The translations under genes were made by a program, and so were the position numbers. The notes under the pieces were generated by a model. The model saw only the letters and a program-made list of their open reading frames with translations. It did not search any database and had not been told where the DNA came from. This document shows, one piece after another, positions 28,654 to 39,059 of a stretch of 64,000 nucleotides of DNA (positions are counted from its first letter, which is position 1; each line of letters opens with the position of its first letter). Source of the DNA: Enterobacter sp. BIGb0383 (GTDB lineage Bacteria; Pseudomonadota; Gammaproteobacteria; Enterobacterales; Enterobacteriaceae); assembly GCF_003751845.1 (NCBI RefSeq), contig NZ_RJKQ01000002.1, positions 930,001 through 994,000 on the forward strand. Reading direction: 5' to 3'.

Positions 28654-30017
28654 AAGCGGATAAACTGGTGAATTTATGTCAGCGCCATCATGCGCTCTTG
28701 CTTAACAGCGATGACGAGATGCTCTGTATCGCGGTGGTCGGTAATCCGTCAACGGAGCTGATGGACGCTCTGCGTTTCGCTACCCAGAAACGGGTGGATA
28801 TTGAGTGCTGGACCCAGGAACGGATGGACAGCCATCAGCATCTGATGCCCGCCGCAACGGATAACCTGCCTGCGGCGGAACTGTTAAGCCAGACGCTACA
28901 GCAGGCGCTGACGCAGCGCGCCTCGGATATTCATTTTGAACCGGCGGAGACCCACTACCGTATTCGCCTGCGCGTAGACGGCGTGCTGCACGACCTCGCC
29001 CCCGTCTCCGCCGACGCCGCCTCGACCCTGACCGCCCGCCTGAAAGTACTCGGCAATCTGGATATCGCCGAACGTCGCCTGCCGCAGGATGGCCAGTTCA
29101 CGGTCGATATTGCCGGAACGCCCGTCTCCTTTCGTATTGCCACCCTGCCCTGTCGCGGCGGAGAGAAAATCGTCCTGCGTCTGCTGCATCTGGTCGAGCA
29201 GGCGCTGGAACTTAACGCGCTGGGGCTGACGCCACCGCAGCTGGAACGGGTTGAACGCCGCCTGCACCAGCCTCAGGGGCTGTTGCTGGTTACTGGACCA
29301 ACGGGTAGCGGCAAAACCGTCAGCCTCTATAGCGCGCTGCAGGCGCGGAATACGGCAGAGGTCAACATCTGCAGCGTGGAAGATCCGGTCGAGATCCCTA
29401 TTGCCGGACTCAATCAGACCCAGGTTAACCCCCGCGCGGGGCTGACCTTCCAGAGCGTGCTGCGGGCGCTTCTGCGCCAGGATCCGGATATTGTCATGGT
29501 CGGCGAAATTCGCGATGGCGAAACCGCTGAAATCGCACTGAACGCGGCACAAACCGGCCACCTGGTGCTGTCGACGCTGCATACCAATTCCACCAGCGAA
29601 ACCCTGGTGCGGCTGCAGCAAATGGGCGTGGCACGCTGGATGCTCTCGGCAGCCCTGACGCTGGTTATCGCCCAGCGGCTGGTACGCAAGCTCTGCCCGC
29701 ACTGTCGGCAAAAAAGTGCGGCGGCCGACCCGCTGCCCGAATCGCTCTGGCCTCACCCTCTGCCACGCTGGCGAGCGGTCGGCTGCGACAGCTGCTACCA
29801 CGGCTTCTATGGCCGTATCGCGCTATTCGAGGTGCTGGATATCAACGCCGATCTGCGACAGGCCATTGCCGAGGGCCGGGATGTACAAACCATTGAACAG
29901 CTGGCGCGACAGGCGGGGATGAGCACCCTCTTTGAGAGCGGCTGCCTGGCCGTCAGCCGGGGACAAACCACGCTGGAAGAAGTGATCAGGGTTCTGGGAA
30001 TGCCGCATGTCGGCTAA
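28650..30017 (+). CDS. hofB: Type IV pilus assembly ATPase HofB (PilB/GspE family)
   Basis: HofB is the cytoplasmic ATPase that powers pilin polymerisation. In the 455 residues (E. coli 461) I see ASDIHFEP (91-98) and Walker A GPTGSGKT (216-223). The Asp box lies in VEDPVE, Walker B in DPDIVMVGEIRD (278-289), and HTN is near 311. The tetracysteine zinc motif C349-x2-C352 and C379-x2-C382 marks the PilB/GspE branch as opposed to PilT. It overlaps ppdD by 4 bp and hofC by 11 bp. A retraction ATPase-like gene, yggR, is also in this window. Confidence 0.95.
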   Translation: MKADKLVNLCQRHHALLLNSDDEMLCIAVVGNPSTELMDALRFATQKRVDIECWTQERMDSHQHLMPAATDNLPAAELLSQTLQQALTQRASDIHFEPAETHYRIRLRVDGVLHDLAPVSADAASTLTARLKVLGNLDIAERRLPQDGQFTVDIAGTPVSFRIATLPCRGGEKIVLRLLHLVEQALELNALGLTPPQLERVERRLHQPQGLLLVTGPTGSGKTVSLYSALQARNTAEVNICSVEDPVEIPIAGLNQTQVNPRAGLTFQSVLRALLRQDPDIVMVGEIRDGETAEIALNAAQTGHLVLSTLHTNSTSETLVRLQQMGVARWMLSAALTLVIAQRLVRKLCPHCRQKSAAADPLPESLWPHPLPRWRAVGCDSCYHGFYGRIALFEVLDINADLRQAIAEGRDVQTIEQLARQAGMSTLFESGCLAVSRGQTTLEEVIRVLGMPHVG

Positions 30018-31206
30018 GAAGCTATGGCGGTGGAAGGGGCTTAGCCTGACGGGAGAGTCGCGGGAAGGGGCTCTCTGGGCGGCAGACCGCATCGCGGCGG
30101 CAGAGATGCTACAGCAGCGGCAGATTACACCGCTGTCCCTGAAACGTTGCTCGGTTAAAAACTCAGGATGGCGCAGTGAATTCAGCTGCCAGCTGATACA
30201 ACAGCTGGCCACGCTGCTACAGGCGGGGTTAACCCTCTCTACCGGCCTGACCCTGCTGGCCGGGCAGCATCCCAGTCGCCAGTGGCAGGCTTTGCTGAAC
30301 CGTCTGGCAGAGGATCTGGAAAACGGCGTGGCGCTCTCCGTCGCCATGCAGGCCTGGCCGCAGGTCTTTCCGCCGCTTTACCAGGCGATGATCCGCACCG
30401 GGGAGCTGACCGGTAAGCTTGATGAGTGCTGTCTCCAGCTGGCTCGCCAGCAGCAGGCCCAGCGGCTGCTGGTACAAAAAGTGAAAAAAGCGCTGCGCTA
30501 TCCGCTGATTATTCTGCTCCTGGCGCTGAGCGTGATGCTGGCGATGGTGTGGCTGGTTCTGCCGGAATTTGCGGCGATCTACCAGACCTTTAACGCCCCG
30601 TTGCCCGCGCTTACCCGTGGCGTACTGGCCTTTGCCGACGGCATGCAGCGCGCAGGGCCACTGCTGCTGGCGGCGCTGATACTGCCGGGCATCGCCGCGC
30701 TTCTGCTACACGGACAACCTCGCTGGCAGCGGCTTCGTCAACGCCTTATTCTCACCACACCGGTGCTCGGCGAGCTGGCCCGTGGGCAGAAACTCAGCCA
30801 GATTTTCACCGTCCTCTCGCTCACCCAGAGCACGGGCATTGCTTTTCTGCAGGGGCTGGAAAGCGTTGAAGAGACGTTAACCTGCCCTTACTGGCGCGAT
30901 GTTATCCGTCAGCTTTATCTGCAAATTAGCGAAGGCGTGCCCATCTGGCAGGCGCTGAAAAATAGCGGTGAGTTTAGTCCGCTCTGCCTGCAGCTGGTGA
31001 TGACCGGTGAAGCCTCTGGCGCGCTGGACAGGATGCTCGGCAATCTCGCTCGTCATCATAGTGAAGCGACCTGGCAGCAGGCGGATAACCTTGCGGCACT
31101 GCTGGAACCGTTGCTGCTGGTGGTGACAGGGGCAATCGTCGGAACGCTGGTCGTGGCCATGTATTTGCCCGTGTTCCAGCTGGGGGATGCGATAAGTATG
31201 GGGTGA
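30007..31206 (+). CDS. hofC: Type IV pilus platform protein HofC (PilC/GspF family)
   Basis: HofC is the polytopic inner-membrane platform protein that couples the HofB ATPase to pilin assembly. The 399 residues (E. coli 400) hold two GspF domains. Typical sequence includes LIQQLATLLQAGLTLSTGLTLL and the LVVTGAIVGTLVVAMYLPVF end helix; membrane segments lie near 165-190, 215-235 and 370-390. It overlaps hofB by 11 bp and is the last gene of the unit. A hairpin separates it from the convergent guaC. Confidence 0.95.
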   Translation: MSAKKLWRWKGLSLTGESREGALWAADRIAAAEMLQQRQITPLSLKRCSVKNSGWRSEFSCQLIQQLATLLQAGLTLSTGLTLLAGQHPSRQWQALLNRLAEDLENGVALSVAMQAWPQVFPPLYQAMIRTGELTGKLDECCLQLARQQQAQRLLVQKVKKALRYPLIILLLALSVMLAMVWLVLPEFAAIYQTFNAPLPALTRGVLAFADGMQRAGPLLLAALILPGIAALLLHGQPRWQRLRQRLILTTPVLGELARGQKLSQIFTVLSLTQSTGIAFLQGLESVEETLTCPYWRDVIRQLYLQISEGVPIWQALKNSGEFSPLCLQLVMTGEASGALDRMLGNLARHHSEATWQQADNLAALLEPLLLVVTGAIVGTLVVAMYLPVFQLGDAISMG

Positions 31207-31208
31207 AA

Positions 31209-31232
31209 TCTGGCGCAGGAGCCTGCGCCAGA
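31209..31232. terminator. Hairpin between hofC and guaC
   Basis: TCTGGCGCAGG and CCTGCGCCAGA are perfect inverted repeats with almost no spacer, so an effective stem of 9-10 bp with a small loop can form. It lies in the 34-bp gap between two convergent stops. Confidence 0.6.
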
Positions 31233-31240
31233 GACCAGCC

Positions 31241-32284
31241 TTAAAGGCTGTTAAAGACGCGGTTTTCCTGCTCCTGAACGCGAATAAACGTGGTGCGTTT
31301 AGTCAGCTCTTTCAGGCGGGATGCGCCAACATAGGTACAGGCAGAACGCAGGCCGCCGAGAATATCGCGGGCGGTGTTCTCAACCGGGCCGCGCAGCGCC
31401 AGCTTAACGGTTTTACCTTCTGCCGCACGGTAACCGGCTACGCCGCCTACGTGGCGGTTCATCGCCGACTCGGAGCTCATGCCGTAGAACTGCATAAACT
31501 TCTCGCCATTCTCTTCCACCACGGTGCCGCCGCTTTCATCGTGACCCGCCAGCATCCCGCCAAGCATCACGAAATCTGCGCCGCCGCCGAAGGCTTTCGC
31601 CACGTCACCCGGCATGGTGCAGCCGCCGTCGCTGACGATCTGTCCGCCCAGACCGTGAGCCGCATCCGCGCACTCAATAACGGCAGAAAGCTGTGGGTAG
31701 CCCACGCCGGTTTTAACGCGGGTAGTACAGACGGAGCCTGGACCAATACCCACTTTGACAATATCGGCGCCAGAGAGGATCAGCTCTTCACACATTTCAC
31801 CGGTAACAACGTTGCCCGCACAGATGGTTTTGGTCGGCCAGGCTTCACGCGCTTTTGCTACGAACTGCACAAAGTGCTCGGAGTAGCCGTTAGCGACGTC
31901 AATACAGAGAAAATTCAGATCCGGATGCAGATTGAGGATCTCGCCGGTACGCGCAAAGTCCACGTCGGAGGTGCCGGTGGAGACCATCACATGCTTCAGA
32001 ACGTCTTTTGGCGCGCTGTTAATAAAGGCGCTCCACTGCTCAACGCTATAATGTTTATGTACTGCGGTCAGGATCCCGAAGGATGCCAGGGCCTGCGCCA
32101 TCGCGAAGGTGCCCACGGTGTCCATATTGGCGGCAATGATCGGCACGCCGGACCAGCGCTGGCCTGAGTGTTTAAAGGTGAATTCGCGTTCCAGTTCAAC
32201 ATCGGAACGGCTTTTGAGGGTGGAGCGTTTAGGGCGGATAAGAACGTCTTTAAAACCGAGCTTCAGATCTTCTTCAATACGCAT
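31241..32284 (-). CDS. guaC: GMP reductase
   Basis: GuaC reduces GMP to IMP with NADPH and releases ammonia, which lets guanine nucleotides feed adenine nucleotide synthesis. The protein has 347 residues, as in E. coli. It is an IMPDH/GMPR barrel: [14 protein letters not shown]-type loop with the catalytic cysteine (C186), preceded by [15 protein letters not shown] and [30 protein letters not shown] follows. It stands alone on the minus strand between hofC and coaE. Confidence 0.97.
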   Translation of the reverse strand: MRIEEDLKLGFKDVLIRPKRSTLKSRSDVELEREFTFKHSGQRWSGVPIIAANMDTVGTFAMAQALASFGILTAVHKHYSVEQWSAFINSAPKDVLKHVMVSTGTSDVDFARTGEILNLHPDLNFLCIDVANGYSEHFVQFVAKAREAWPTKTICAGNVVTGEMCEELILSGADIVKVGIGPGSVCTTRVKTGVGYPQLSAVIECADAAHGLGGQIVSDGGCTMPGDVAKAFGGGADFVMLGGMLAGHDESGGTVVEENGEKFMQFYGMSSESAMNRHVGGVAGYRAAEGKTVKLALRGPVENTARDILGGLRSACTYVGASRLKELTKRTTFIRVQEQENRVFNSL

Positions 32285-32364
32285 GTCAGATTCCTGGGGT
32301 TAAAGGCAAAAAAAGCGCAACTCCAGTGACGCTATCATACGCATGAATAAGACCGCCGCAAGAC

Positions 32365-32393
32365 TGCGAAAAACACTTTTTTTACGCTACAAT
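32365..32393 (+). promoter_or_regulatory. Possible coaE promoter
   Basis: TACAAT (32388-32393) is a good -10; the -35 region (around 32365-32370) is weak. It lies about 110 bp before coaE in the 221-bp guaC-coaE divergent gap, which must also hold the guaC promoter. Confidence 0.35.
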
Positions 32394-32505
32394 CCCAGAA
32401 ATTTACCTGATGAACGGTGAGGATCATTCCCTCTCGTATCAGTACCGAAAGTATCGATTCTAATTTGTTGATATTTAAAACAAACCAAATCAGAGACGTG
32501 GTGTA

Positions 32506-33129
32506 ATGACCTATACAGTAGCGCTAACGGGTGGGATTGGCAGCGGCAAAAGCACGGTCGCCGACGCCTTTGCGCACCTGGGCGTGCAGGTTATTGATGC
32601 CGATATTATCGCCCGCCAGGTCGTAGAGCCTGGAACCGACGCGCTAAACGCTATCGCGATGCATTTCGGACCCGGGATGATTGCCGCTGATGGCACGCTT
32701 AATCGGCGCCTGCTGCGTGAGCGAATTTTCAATAATGCCGATGAAAAAACCTGGCTGAACGCCCTGCTGCATCCGCTGATCCAGCAGGAAACCCGTCGAC
32801 AGATGCGCCTGGCAACCTCGCCCTATCTTCTCTGGGTGGTTCCGCTACTGGTGGAGAACCGGCTTGCCGCGCAGGCCAATCGGGTGCTGGTGATCGATGT
32901 TTTACCAGAGACGCAGCTGGCCCGCACGATGCAGCGCGACAATGTGCCGCGCGAACTTGCCCAACGCATTCTCTCCGCCCAGGCCACCCGCGAAGCGCGG
33001 CTGGCGATCGCGGATGATGTCATTGACAATAATGGCGCACCGGATGCCATCGCATCGGATGTTGCCCGCCTGCACGCACAATACCTCAGGTATGCGTCAC
33101 AGGCCGTAGCACAGGAAAAACCCTCATGA
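32506..33129 (+). CDS. coaE: Dephospho-CoA kinase
   Basis: CoaE phosphorylates the 3'-hydroxyl of dephospho-CoA with ATP, the last step of coenzyme A synthesis. The 207 residues (E. coli 206) begin with the P-loop GGIGSGKST (9-17), followed by [15 protein letters not shown] with the catalytic aspartate. [18 protein letters not shown] and the arginine-rich lid [17 protein letters not shown] are further family features. It overlaps zapD by 4 bp (ATGA), so the two are translationally coupled. Confidence 0.97.
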   Translation: MTYTVALTGGIGSGKSTVADAFAHLGVQVIDADIIARQVVEPGTDALNAIAMHFGPGMIAADGTLNRRLLRERIFNNADEKTWLNALLHPLIQQETRRQMRLATSPYLLWVVPLLVENRLAAQANRVLVIDVLPETQLARTMQRDNVPRELAQRILSAQATREARLAIADDVIDNNGAPDAIASDVARLHAQYLRYASQAVAQEKPS

Positions 33130-33869
33130 CCACCGATGTCCTTTTTGAACATCCGCTGAATGAAAAAATGCGGACATGGCTGCGGATCGAATTTCTGACC
33201 CAGCAGCTTTCCGGTGCACAGACCATTGCCGATCATGCTGGTGCACTTCATTTCTTCCGCAACGCAGGCGATCTGCTGGACGTGTTCGAGCGCGGTGAAG
33301 TCCGCAGTGAACTGCTCAAAGAGCTGGATCGCCAGCAGCGTAAACTGCAGGCCTGGGAGGCGGTTCCCGGCGTCGATCGCGATCGTATTGATAGCCTGCG
33401 CCAGCAGCTCAGGTCCTGCGGTAGCGTGCTGATGTCCGCCCCGCGTATTGGCCAGCTGCTGCGCGAAGACCGCCTTATTGCCCTGGTGCGACAGCGCCTG
33501 AGTATTCCAGGCGGCTGCTGTAGCTTCGATCTGCCGACGCTGCATATCTGGCTGCATTTACCCCAGGCGCAGCGTGATGCCCAGGTAGAGATCTGGCTGC
33601 GCAGCCTCGATCCGCTCCTGCAGGCGCTGACCCTGATCCTCGATTTGATCCGTAATTCCGCCCAGTTCCGCAAGCAAACCAGCCTTAACGGCTTTTATCA
33701 GGATAACGCCGAGGGGGCGGATCTGCTGCGTCTGCGGCTGCCGCTTGCTGACGAGCTTTATCCGCAGGTTTCCGGCCATAAGAGCCGTTTCGCGATTCGC
33801 TTCCTGCCGCTCGACAGCGAGAACGGCCTGGTGCCGGAGCGCCTGGATTTTGAACTGGCCTGCTGTTAA
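33126..33869 (+). CDS. zapD: Cell division protein ZapD
   Basis: ZapD (formerly YacF) is a cytoplasmic FtsZ-binding protein that bundles protofilaments and stabilises the Z-ring. The 247 residues match E. coli. It begins [20 protein letters not shown] and has an alpha-helical N-terminal half and a beta-rich C-terminal half with the [11 protein letters not shown] stretch. Its start overlaps the coaE stop, and yacG follows after 17 bp. It works with ftsZ, encoded about 5 kb downstream in this window. Confidence 0.97.
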   Translation: MTTDVLFEHPLNEKMRTWLRIEFLTQQLSGAQTIADHAGALHFFRNAGDLLDVFERGEVRSELLKELDRQQRKLQAWEAVPGVDRDRIDSLRQQLRSCGSVLMSAPRIGQLLREDRLIALVRQRLSIPGGCCSFDLPTLHIWLHLPQAQRDAQVEIWLRSLDPLLQALTLILDLIRNSAQFRKQTSLNGFYQDNAEGADLLRLRLPLADELYPQVSGHKSRFAIRFLPLDSENGLVPERLDFELACC

Positions 33870-33886
33870 GGCGTTAAGGAGTAAAG

Positions 33887-34081
33887 ATGTCTGATATTAC
33901 AACGGTAAACTGTCCCACCTGCGGCACGACGGTCGTATGGAATGAGAAAAGCGCGTTCCGCCCCTTCTGCTCAAAGCGCTGCCAGCTGATTGACTTAGGC
34001 GAGTGGGCAGACGAAGAGAAACGCATCCCCAGCAGCGGCGATCTCTCCGAGAGCGACGACTGGAGCGAACAGCAGCCTTAA
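33887..34081 (+). CDS. yacG: DNA gyrase inhibitor YacG (zinc-finger protein)
   Basis: YacG is a 64-residue zinc protein (E. coli 65) that binds GyrB and inhibits gyrase activity. Four zinc-binding cysteines are present as C9-x2-C12 and C28-x3-C32, followed by [11 protein letters not shown]. The acidic C-terminal tail is the part known to contact GyrB. AAGGAG lies just before the ATG. Its stop is nested with that of the convergent mutT inside a perfect palindrome (34070-34089). Confidence 0.96.
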   Translation: MSDITTVNCPTCGTTVVWNEKSAFRPFCSKRCQLIDLGEWADEEKRIPSSGDLSESDDWSEQQP

Positions 34082-34089
34082 GGCTGCTG
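34070..34089. terminator. Perfect 20-bp palindrome spanning the yacG and mutT stops
   Basis: CAGCAGCCTTAAGGCTGCTG is fully self-complementary. Both stop codons (yacG TAA at 34079-34081; mutT TAA as TTA at 34078-34080) lie in its centre. As RNA it gives a stable hairpin at the end of both messages; no T-run follows. Confidence 0.6.
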
Positions 34090-34470
34090 CACCAGCCGGG
34101 TAATCACCGGCTCATTGGCGGGCGGGAACTCATCGGCAATCAGCGCCTGCTGTTGCAGCCAGCGCCCAGGCTGCCCCTCTTTTCCCCAGGGCTCGCCTTC
34201 CCAGCTTTCCACCAGGAAAAACCACAGGGTGATATGCCGGTCTGGGAACTGATACTCCAGCTTGTCGAACAGGCTGGAACCCGTGACGGCAATCCCGACC
34301 TCTTCCTGTAATTCCCGCGTCAGCGCCTGCTCCGGGCTTTCACCACTCTCAATTTTCCCGCCTGGAAACTCCCACTTGTTGGCCATATGCGCATCGGCAG
34401 CCCGACGGGTAATAAAGATTTCACCCTGCGCATTGCGAATAATGCCGACGGCGATGTTCAGTATTTTCAT
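34078..34470 (-). CDS. mutT: 8-oxo-dGTP diphosphatase MutT
   Basis: MutT hydrolyses 8-oxo-dGTP to the monophosphate and prevents A:T to C:G transversions. The 130 residues (E. coli 129) contain the full Nudix box [20 protein letters not shown] followed by EVGI (around residues 37-60). The protein begins with [11 protein letters not shown]. It lies downstream of secA after an intrinsic terminator and overlaps convergent yacG by 4 bp. Confidence 0.97.
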   Translation of the reverse strand: MKILNIAVGIIRNAQGEIFITRRAADAHMANKWEFPGGKIESGESPEQALTRELQEEVGIAVTGSSLFDKLEYQFPDRHITLWFFLVESWEGEPWGKEGQPGRWLQQQALIADEFPPANEPVITRLVQQP

Positions 34471-34483
34471 GCTTTACCCCATA

Positions 34484-34511
34484 AAAAAGGCGCAGAAATC
34501 TGCGCCTGATT
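34484..34511 (-). terminator. Terminator between secA and mutT
   Basis: On the minus strand AGGCGCAG-ATTT-CTGCGCCT is followed by TTTTT. It lies 22 bp after the secA stop and would limit readthrough into mutT. Confidence 0.88.
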
Positions 34512-34529
34512 TTAATTTATCGTCGCGGC

Positions 34530-37235
34530 TTAGCTTAAACGACCATGGCACTGCTTGTATTTTTTACCGGAACCGCACGGACAAGCATCGTTACGACCCA
34601 CTTTGCGATCTCCGGTCTGAGCAGCGATGGACGCGGCGGCTTCGGCTTCATCGGTCTGGTGGCTGAGCTGCTGCATCTGTGCCAGACGTTCGGCTTCTTC
34701 ACGACGCTGCTGCTCCATAGCCTCAACTTCTTCCGGCATCCGCACCTGCACTTTGCACAGGGTGCTGATGACCTCATATTTCAGCGATTCCAGCATGGCT
34801 GCAAACATGGAGAAGGATTCACGCTTGTACTCCTGCTTCGGATCCTTCTGCGCATAGCCGCGCAGGTGGATACCCTGACGCAGGTAGTCCATCGCCGCCA
34901 GGTGCTCTTTCCACAGGGAGTCGAGGGTCTGGAGCATCACGCCTTTCTCGAAGTGACGCATCATCTCGATGCCCACCACCTCTTCTTTGCGCTGATAGAC
35001 TTCAATCGCGCTTGCCAGAATGCGCTCGCGCAGCGTCTCTTCGTGCAGCTCAGGCTCTTTATCCAGCCAGTCGGCAATCGGCAGATCGAGGTCGAAATCG
35101 TTTTTCAGACGCTCCTGCAGGCCAGGGATATCCCACATTTCTTCCAGAGACTGCGGCGGAATATGGGCATCGATGGTCACTTTAAAGACGTCTTCACGGA
35201 TGCTGGCAATGGTTTCGCTGACGTCGGACACGTCCAGCAGCTCGTTACGCTGGGTGTAGATAGCGCGACGCTGATCGTTCGCCACATCGTCGTATTCCAG
35301 CAGCTGCTTACGAATATCGAAGTTACGGCTTTCCACTTTACGCTGGGCGTTGGCAATCGCCTTGCTCACCCACGGGTGCTCAATCGCTTCGCCCGGCTTC
35401 ATCCCCAGTTTACGCATCATGCCCGACACGCGGTCAGAGGCAAAGATACGCATCAGGGCATCTTCCATCGACAGATAGAAACGGGAGGAACCCGCATCGC
35501 CCTGACGACCGGAACGGCCGCGCAGCTGGTTATCGATACGACGGGATTCGTGACGCTCGGTACCGACGATATGCAGGCCGCCTGCGGCCAGTACCGCTTC
35601 GTGACGCACTTTCCAGTCGGCTTTGATCTGCTCGATCTGTTCTTCAGTCGGCGCTTCCAGATCGGCAATTTCAGTCTGCCAGCTGCCGCCGAGCACGATA
35701 TCGGTACCACGACCGGCCATGTTGGTGGCGATGGTCACGGTAGACGGGTAACCCGCCTGAGCAACGATGTCCGCTTCGCTGGCGTGGAATTTGGCGTTCA
35801 GTACGTTGTGCTTGATACCGGCTTTGGTCAGCTCATTAGAAACCACTTCGGATTTCTCGATGGAGATGGTACCCACCAGGACCGGCTGGCCGTTCGCCGT
35901 GCGCTCTTTAATATCTTCGATGATTGCCTGGATTTTTTCCGCTTCGGTCATATAGACCAGATCCGCCATATCCTTACGGATCATCGGACGGTTGGTCGGC
36001 ACAACGACGGTATCCAGCTTGTAGATGGAGCTGAATTCGAAGGCTTCGGTATCCGCCGTACCGGTCATACCGGCCAGCTTCTCGTACAGGCGGAAGTAGT
36101 TCTGGAAGGTAATGGACGCCAGCGTCTGGTTCTCGTTCTGGATCTCCACGCCTTCTTTGGCTTCTACCGCCTGGTGCAGACCATCGGACCAGCGACGGCC
36201 CTGCATGGTACGACCGGTGTGTTCATCGACGATGATGACTTCGCCGTCTTTCACGATGTAGTCAACGTCGCGGGTGAACAGCACGTGGGCGCGCAGGGCG
36301 GCGGTCACGTGGTGCATCATCATGATATTGCCTGGCGAATAGAGCGACTCGCCCTCTTCCATGATTTTCTCTTGTACCAGCAGCTCTTCCACCAGCACCA
36401 GACCGCGTTCGGTCAGGGTTACCTGGCGGGCTTTCTCGTCAACGGAGAAGTGGCCTTCGCCCTGGAACGTGTCAGAGTCCTCTTTCTCCTGGCGCACCAG
36501 ATGAGGAATGATCACGTTCACCTTCTTGTACATCTCGGAGCTGTCTTCCGCAGGACCGGAAATGATCAGCGGGGTACGGGCTTCATCGATCAGGATGGAG
36601 TCGACCTCATCCACCAGCGCATAGTGGAGTTTGCGCTGAACGCGCTCTTCCGGGCTGAACGCCATATTGTCGCGCAGGTAGTCAAAGCCGTATTCGTTGT
36701 TAGTGCCGTAGGTGATGTCGGCCGCGTAGGCTTCACGCTTCGCAGGAGCCGGAATACCGGACATGTTGATGCCGACGCTCAGGCCAAGGAATTCGAACAG
36801 CGGACGGTTGTTTTCGGCGTCACGCTGGGCCAGGTAGTCGTTCACGGTAACCACGTGGACGCCTTTGCCGCTCAGCGCGTTCAGGTAGGCCGGCAGCGTT
36901 GCGGTCAGGGTTTTACCTTCACCGGTACGCATCTCCGCAATGCAGCGTTCGTTCAGCACCATACCGCCGAGCAGCTGAACGTCGAAGTGACGCATGCCAA
37001 ACACGCGCTTGCTCGCCTCGCGAACCACCGCAAAGGCTTCTGGGATCAGGCTTTCTACGGTCGCGCCTTTCTCGAGGCGCGCACGGAACTCGGTCGTTTT
37101 GGCTTTCAGCTCGTCGTCTGAAAGTTTTTCCATTGCCGGTTCCATGGCGTTGATGACGCCCACGACTTTGCGCATACGGCGCAGGGTACGATCGTTACGA
37201 CTACCGAATACTTTGGTTAATAATTTAATTAGCAT
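34530..37235 (-). CDS. secA: Preprotein translocase ATPase SecA
   Basis: SecA is the ATP-driven motor that pushes preproteins through SecYEG. The protein has 901 residues, as in E. coli. Walker A is MRTGEGKTL (about 102-110) and the DEAD-like motif is [14 protein letters not shown] second nucleotide domain contains [10 protein letters not shown]. The C-terminal zinc site [14 protein letters not shown] binds SecB. Translation starts after a weak Shine-Dalgarno (GAG before an A/T-rich spacer) in the secM-secA gap, consistent with SecM-controlled synthesis. Confidence 0.99.
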   Translation of the reverse strand: MLIKLLTKVFGSRNDRTLRRMRKVVGVINAMEPAMEKLSDDELKAKTTEFRARLEKGATVESLIPEAFAVVREASKRVFGMRHFDVQLLGGMVLNERCIAEMRTGEGKTLTATLPAYLNALSGKGVHVVTVNDYLAQRDAENNRPLFEFLGLSVGINMSGIPAPAKREAYAADITYGTNNEYGFDYLRDNMAFSPEERVQRKLHYALVDEVDSILIDEARTPLIISGPAEDSSEMYKKVNVIIPHLVRQEKEDSDTFQGEGHFSVDEKARQVTLTERGLVLVEELLVQEKIMEEGESLYSPGNIMMMHHVTAALRAHVLFTRDVDYIVKDGEVIIVDEHTGRTMQGRRWSDGLHQAVEAKEGVEIQNENQTLASITFQNYFRLYEKLAGMTGTADTEAFEFSSIYKLDTVVVPTNRPMIRKDMADLVYMTEAEKIQAIIEDIKERTANGQPVLVGTISIEKSEVVSNELTKAGIKHNVLNAKFHASEADIVAQAGYPSTVTIATNMAGRGTDIVLGGSWQTEIADLEAPTEEQIEQIKADWKVRHEAVLAAGGLHIVGTERHESRRIDNQLRGRSGRQGDAGSSRFYLSMEDALMRIFASDRVSGMMRKLGMKPGEAIEHPWVSKAIANAQRKVESRNFDIRKQLLEYDDVANDQRRAIYTQRNELLDVSDVSETIASIREDVFKVTIDAHIPPQSLEEMWDIPGLQERLKNDFDLDLPIADWLDKEPELHEETLRERILASAIEVYQRKEEVVGIEMMRHFEKGVMLQTLDSLWKEHLAAMDYLRQGIHLRGYAQKDPKQEYKRESFSMFAAMLESLKYEVISTLCKVQVRMPEEVEAMEQQRREEAERLAQMQQLSHQTDEAEAAASIAAQTGDRKVGRNDACPCGSGKKYKQCHGRLS

Positions 37236-37295
37236 AATAAAATCTCAAACGCCCCGCGCAGCGGAGTCACAAAAATTAGTTGAAGGAAGTTCTGT
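37236..37295 (-). promoter_or_regulatory. secM-secA intergenic translational control element
   Basis: The 60-nt gap can form a stem between CTCCGC and GCGGGG (37252-37266 on the + strand) just ahead of the secA start. In E. coli this stem masks the secA ribosome-binding site until a ribosome stalls on secM. Sequence and position fit the same mechanism here. Confidence 0.7.
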
Positions 37296-37802
37296 TCAGC
37301 TAAGGCGTTGAGGCCCGGCGCGGATGCCCTGCACCTGGCTTAGCCAGGTCGCAATATAAAAGGCGCTGCGCTCGGTAAAAGGCGTGGGTGCCAGCTGGCG
37401 AACAATGGCCGGCGGCTTGCTTTCCTGCGTCAGCAGGGCGCTCAGGGTATCCAGCAGTGCCAGATGATGTGCCTGAATCGGGAGCGGTTCTTCTGCGACG
37501 GTCAGCGCCTGTGGCGCCATCGCGAAGGAAAGATGACGGATAACCGTGCGAATTGCGTGCTGGTGCCAATAGTCGACGCTGAAGTTAGGCCGACGAACGG
37601 CTTCCAGTAGCGCCAGCTGGGTAAAGTTAACGTTGGTCGCTCGCGTATGATCGCTGGCCGTGGTCTTCGAGGAGACGGCCGGCGTCGCGCCGCTGCCGTT
37701 AAGCGCAGGCAGACCAAAACCAGCCGCGACCATCCCCAACAGGAGATGCGGCCAGAAGTATCGTCTACCAAACTGTCGCCAGCGCGTCAGTATTCCGCTC
37801 AC
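37296..37802 (-). CDS. secM: Secretion monitor SecM with arrest peptide
   Basis: SecM is a secreted regulatory peptide whose translation stalls in the ribosome exit tunnel when its export is slow; the stall opens the secA start site. The 168 residues (E. coli 170) begin with the typical long signal sequence ([20 protein letters not shown]). The arrest motif is F148-x4-W153-L154-x4-G159-I-R-A-G-P164. It matches the E. coli FxxxxWIxxxxGIRAGP pattern except for leucine in place of isoleucine after the tryptophan. Just before the motif, the sequence differs much from E. coli. It is 60 bp before secA. Confidence 0.95.
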   Translation of the reverse strand: MSGILTRWRQFGRRYFWPHLLLGMVAAGFGLPALNGSGATPAVSSKTTASDHTRATNVNFTQLALLEAVRRPNFSVDYWHQHAIRTVIRHLSFAMAPQALTVAEEPLPIQAHHLALLDTLSALLTQESKPPAIVRQLAPTPFTERSAFYIATWLSQVQGIRAGPQRLS

Positions 37803-37967
37803 GTCATTGCCACCCGATTCCCTTTCGTGGGAAGTCTCGTTATTACATGGTTATTCGCGCCCGGAATCTTACCATTAAAGCCGCGTACAGGCAGCAGGAA
37901 TGACTCGGGTAAGGAAGAAATATCGCGTCAGAGAGCGCAGAAAGGCACAACAGGGGAAATGAAAATA

Positions 37968-38020
37968 AAAAAACGACTGGTTTCCCTGGCCGGAGAGAGT
38001 GTTCGCCAGGATAACCAGCC
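37968..38020 (-). terminator. lpxC terminator
   Basis: On the minus strand CTGGTT-AT-CCTGG (38006-38018) pairs with CCAGG-GA-AACCAG (37977-37989) and is followed by CGTTTTTTT. It ends the dcw transcript 24 bp past lpxC. The rest of the 239-bp lpxC-secM gap must hold a secM promoter; I cannot define it. Confidence 0.8.
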
Positions 38021-38041
38021 GCTTTTATGCGACGGGATGAA

Positions 38042-38980
<939 letters not shown>

Positions 38981-39059
38981 TTATCCAACCGAAGTGTACT
39001 ACACATTCGGTACGCCACTTTAGCACAAAGAGCGCAGATTCCCAACTTCCAGCAGATTC

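Noticed and set aside
34545-37121. 858-codon open frame antisense to secA
   Set aside because: It is the exact mirror of secA codons. Strong codon bias in secA avoids TTA, CTA and TCA, which leaves the opposite strand free of stops. The predicted protein has no family features.
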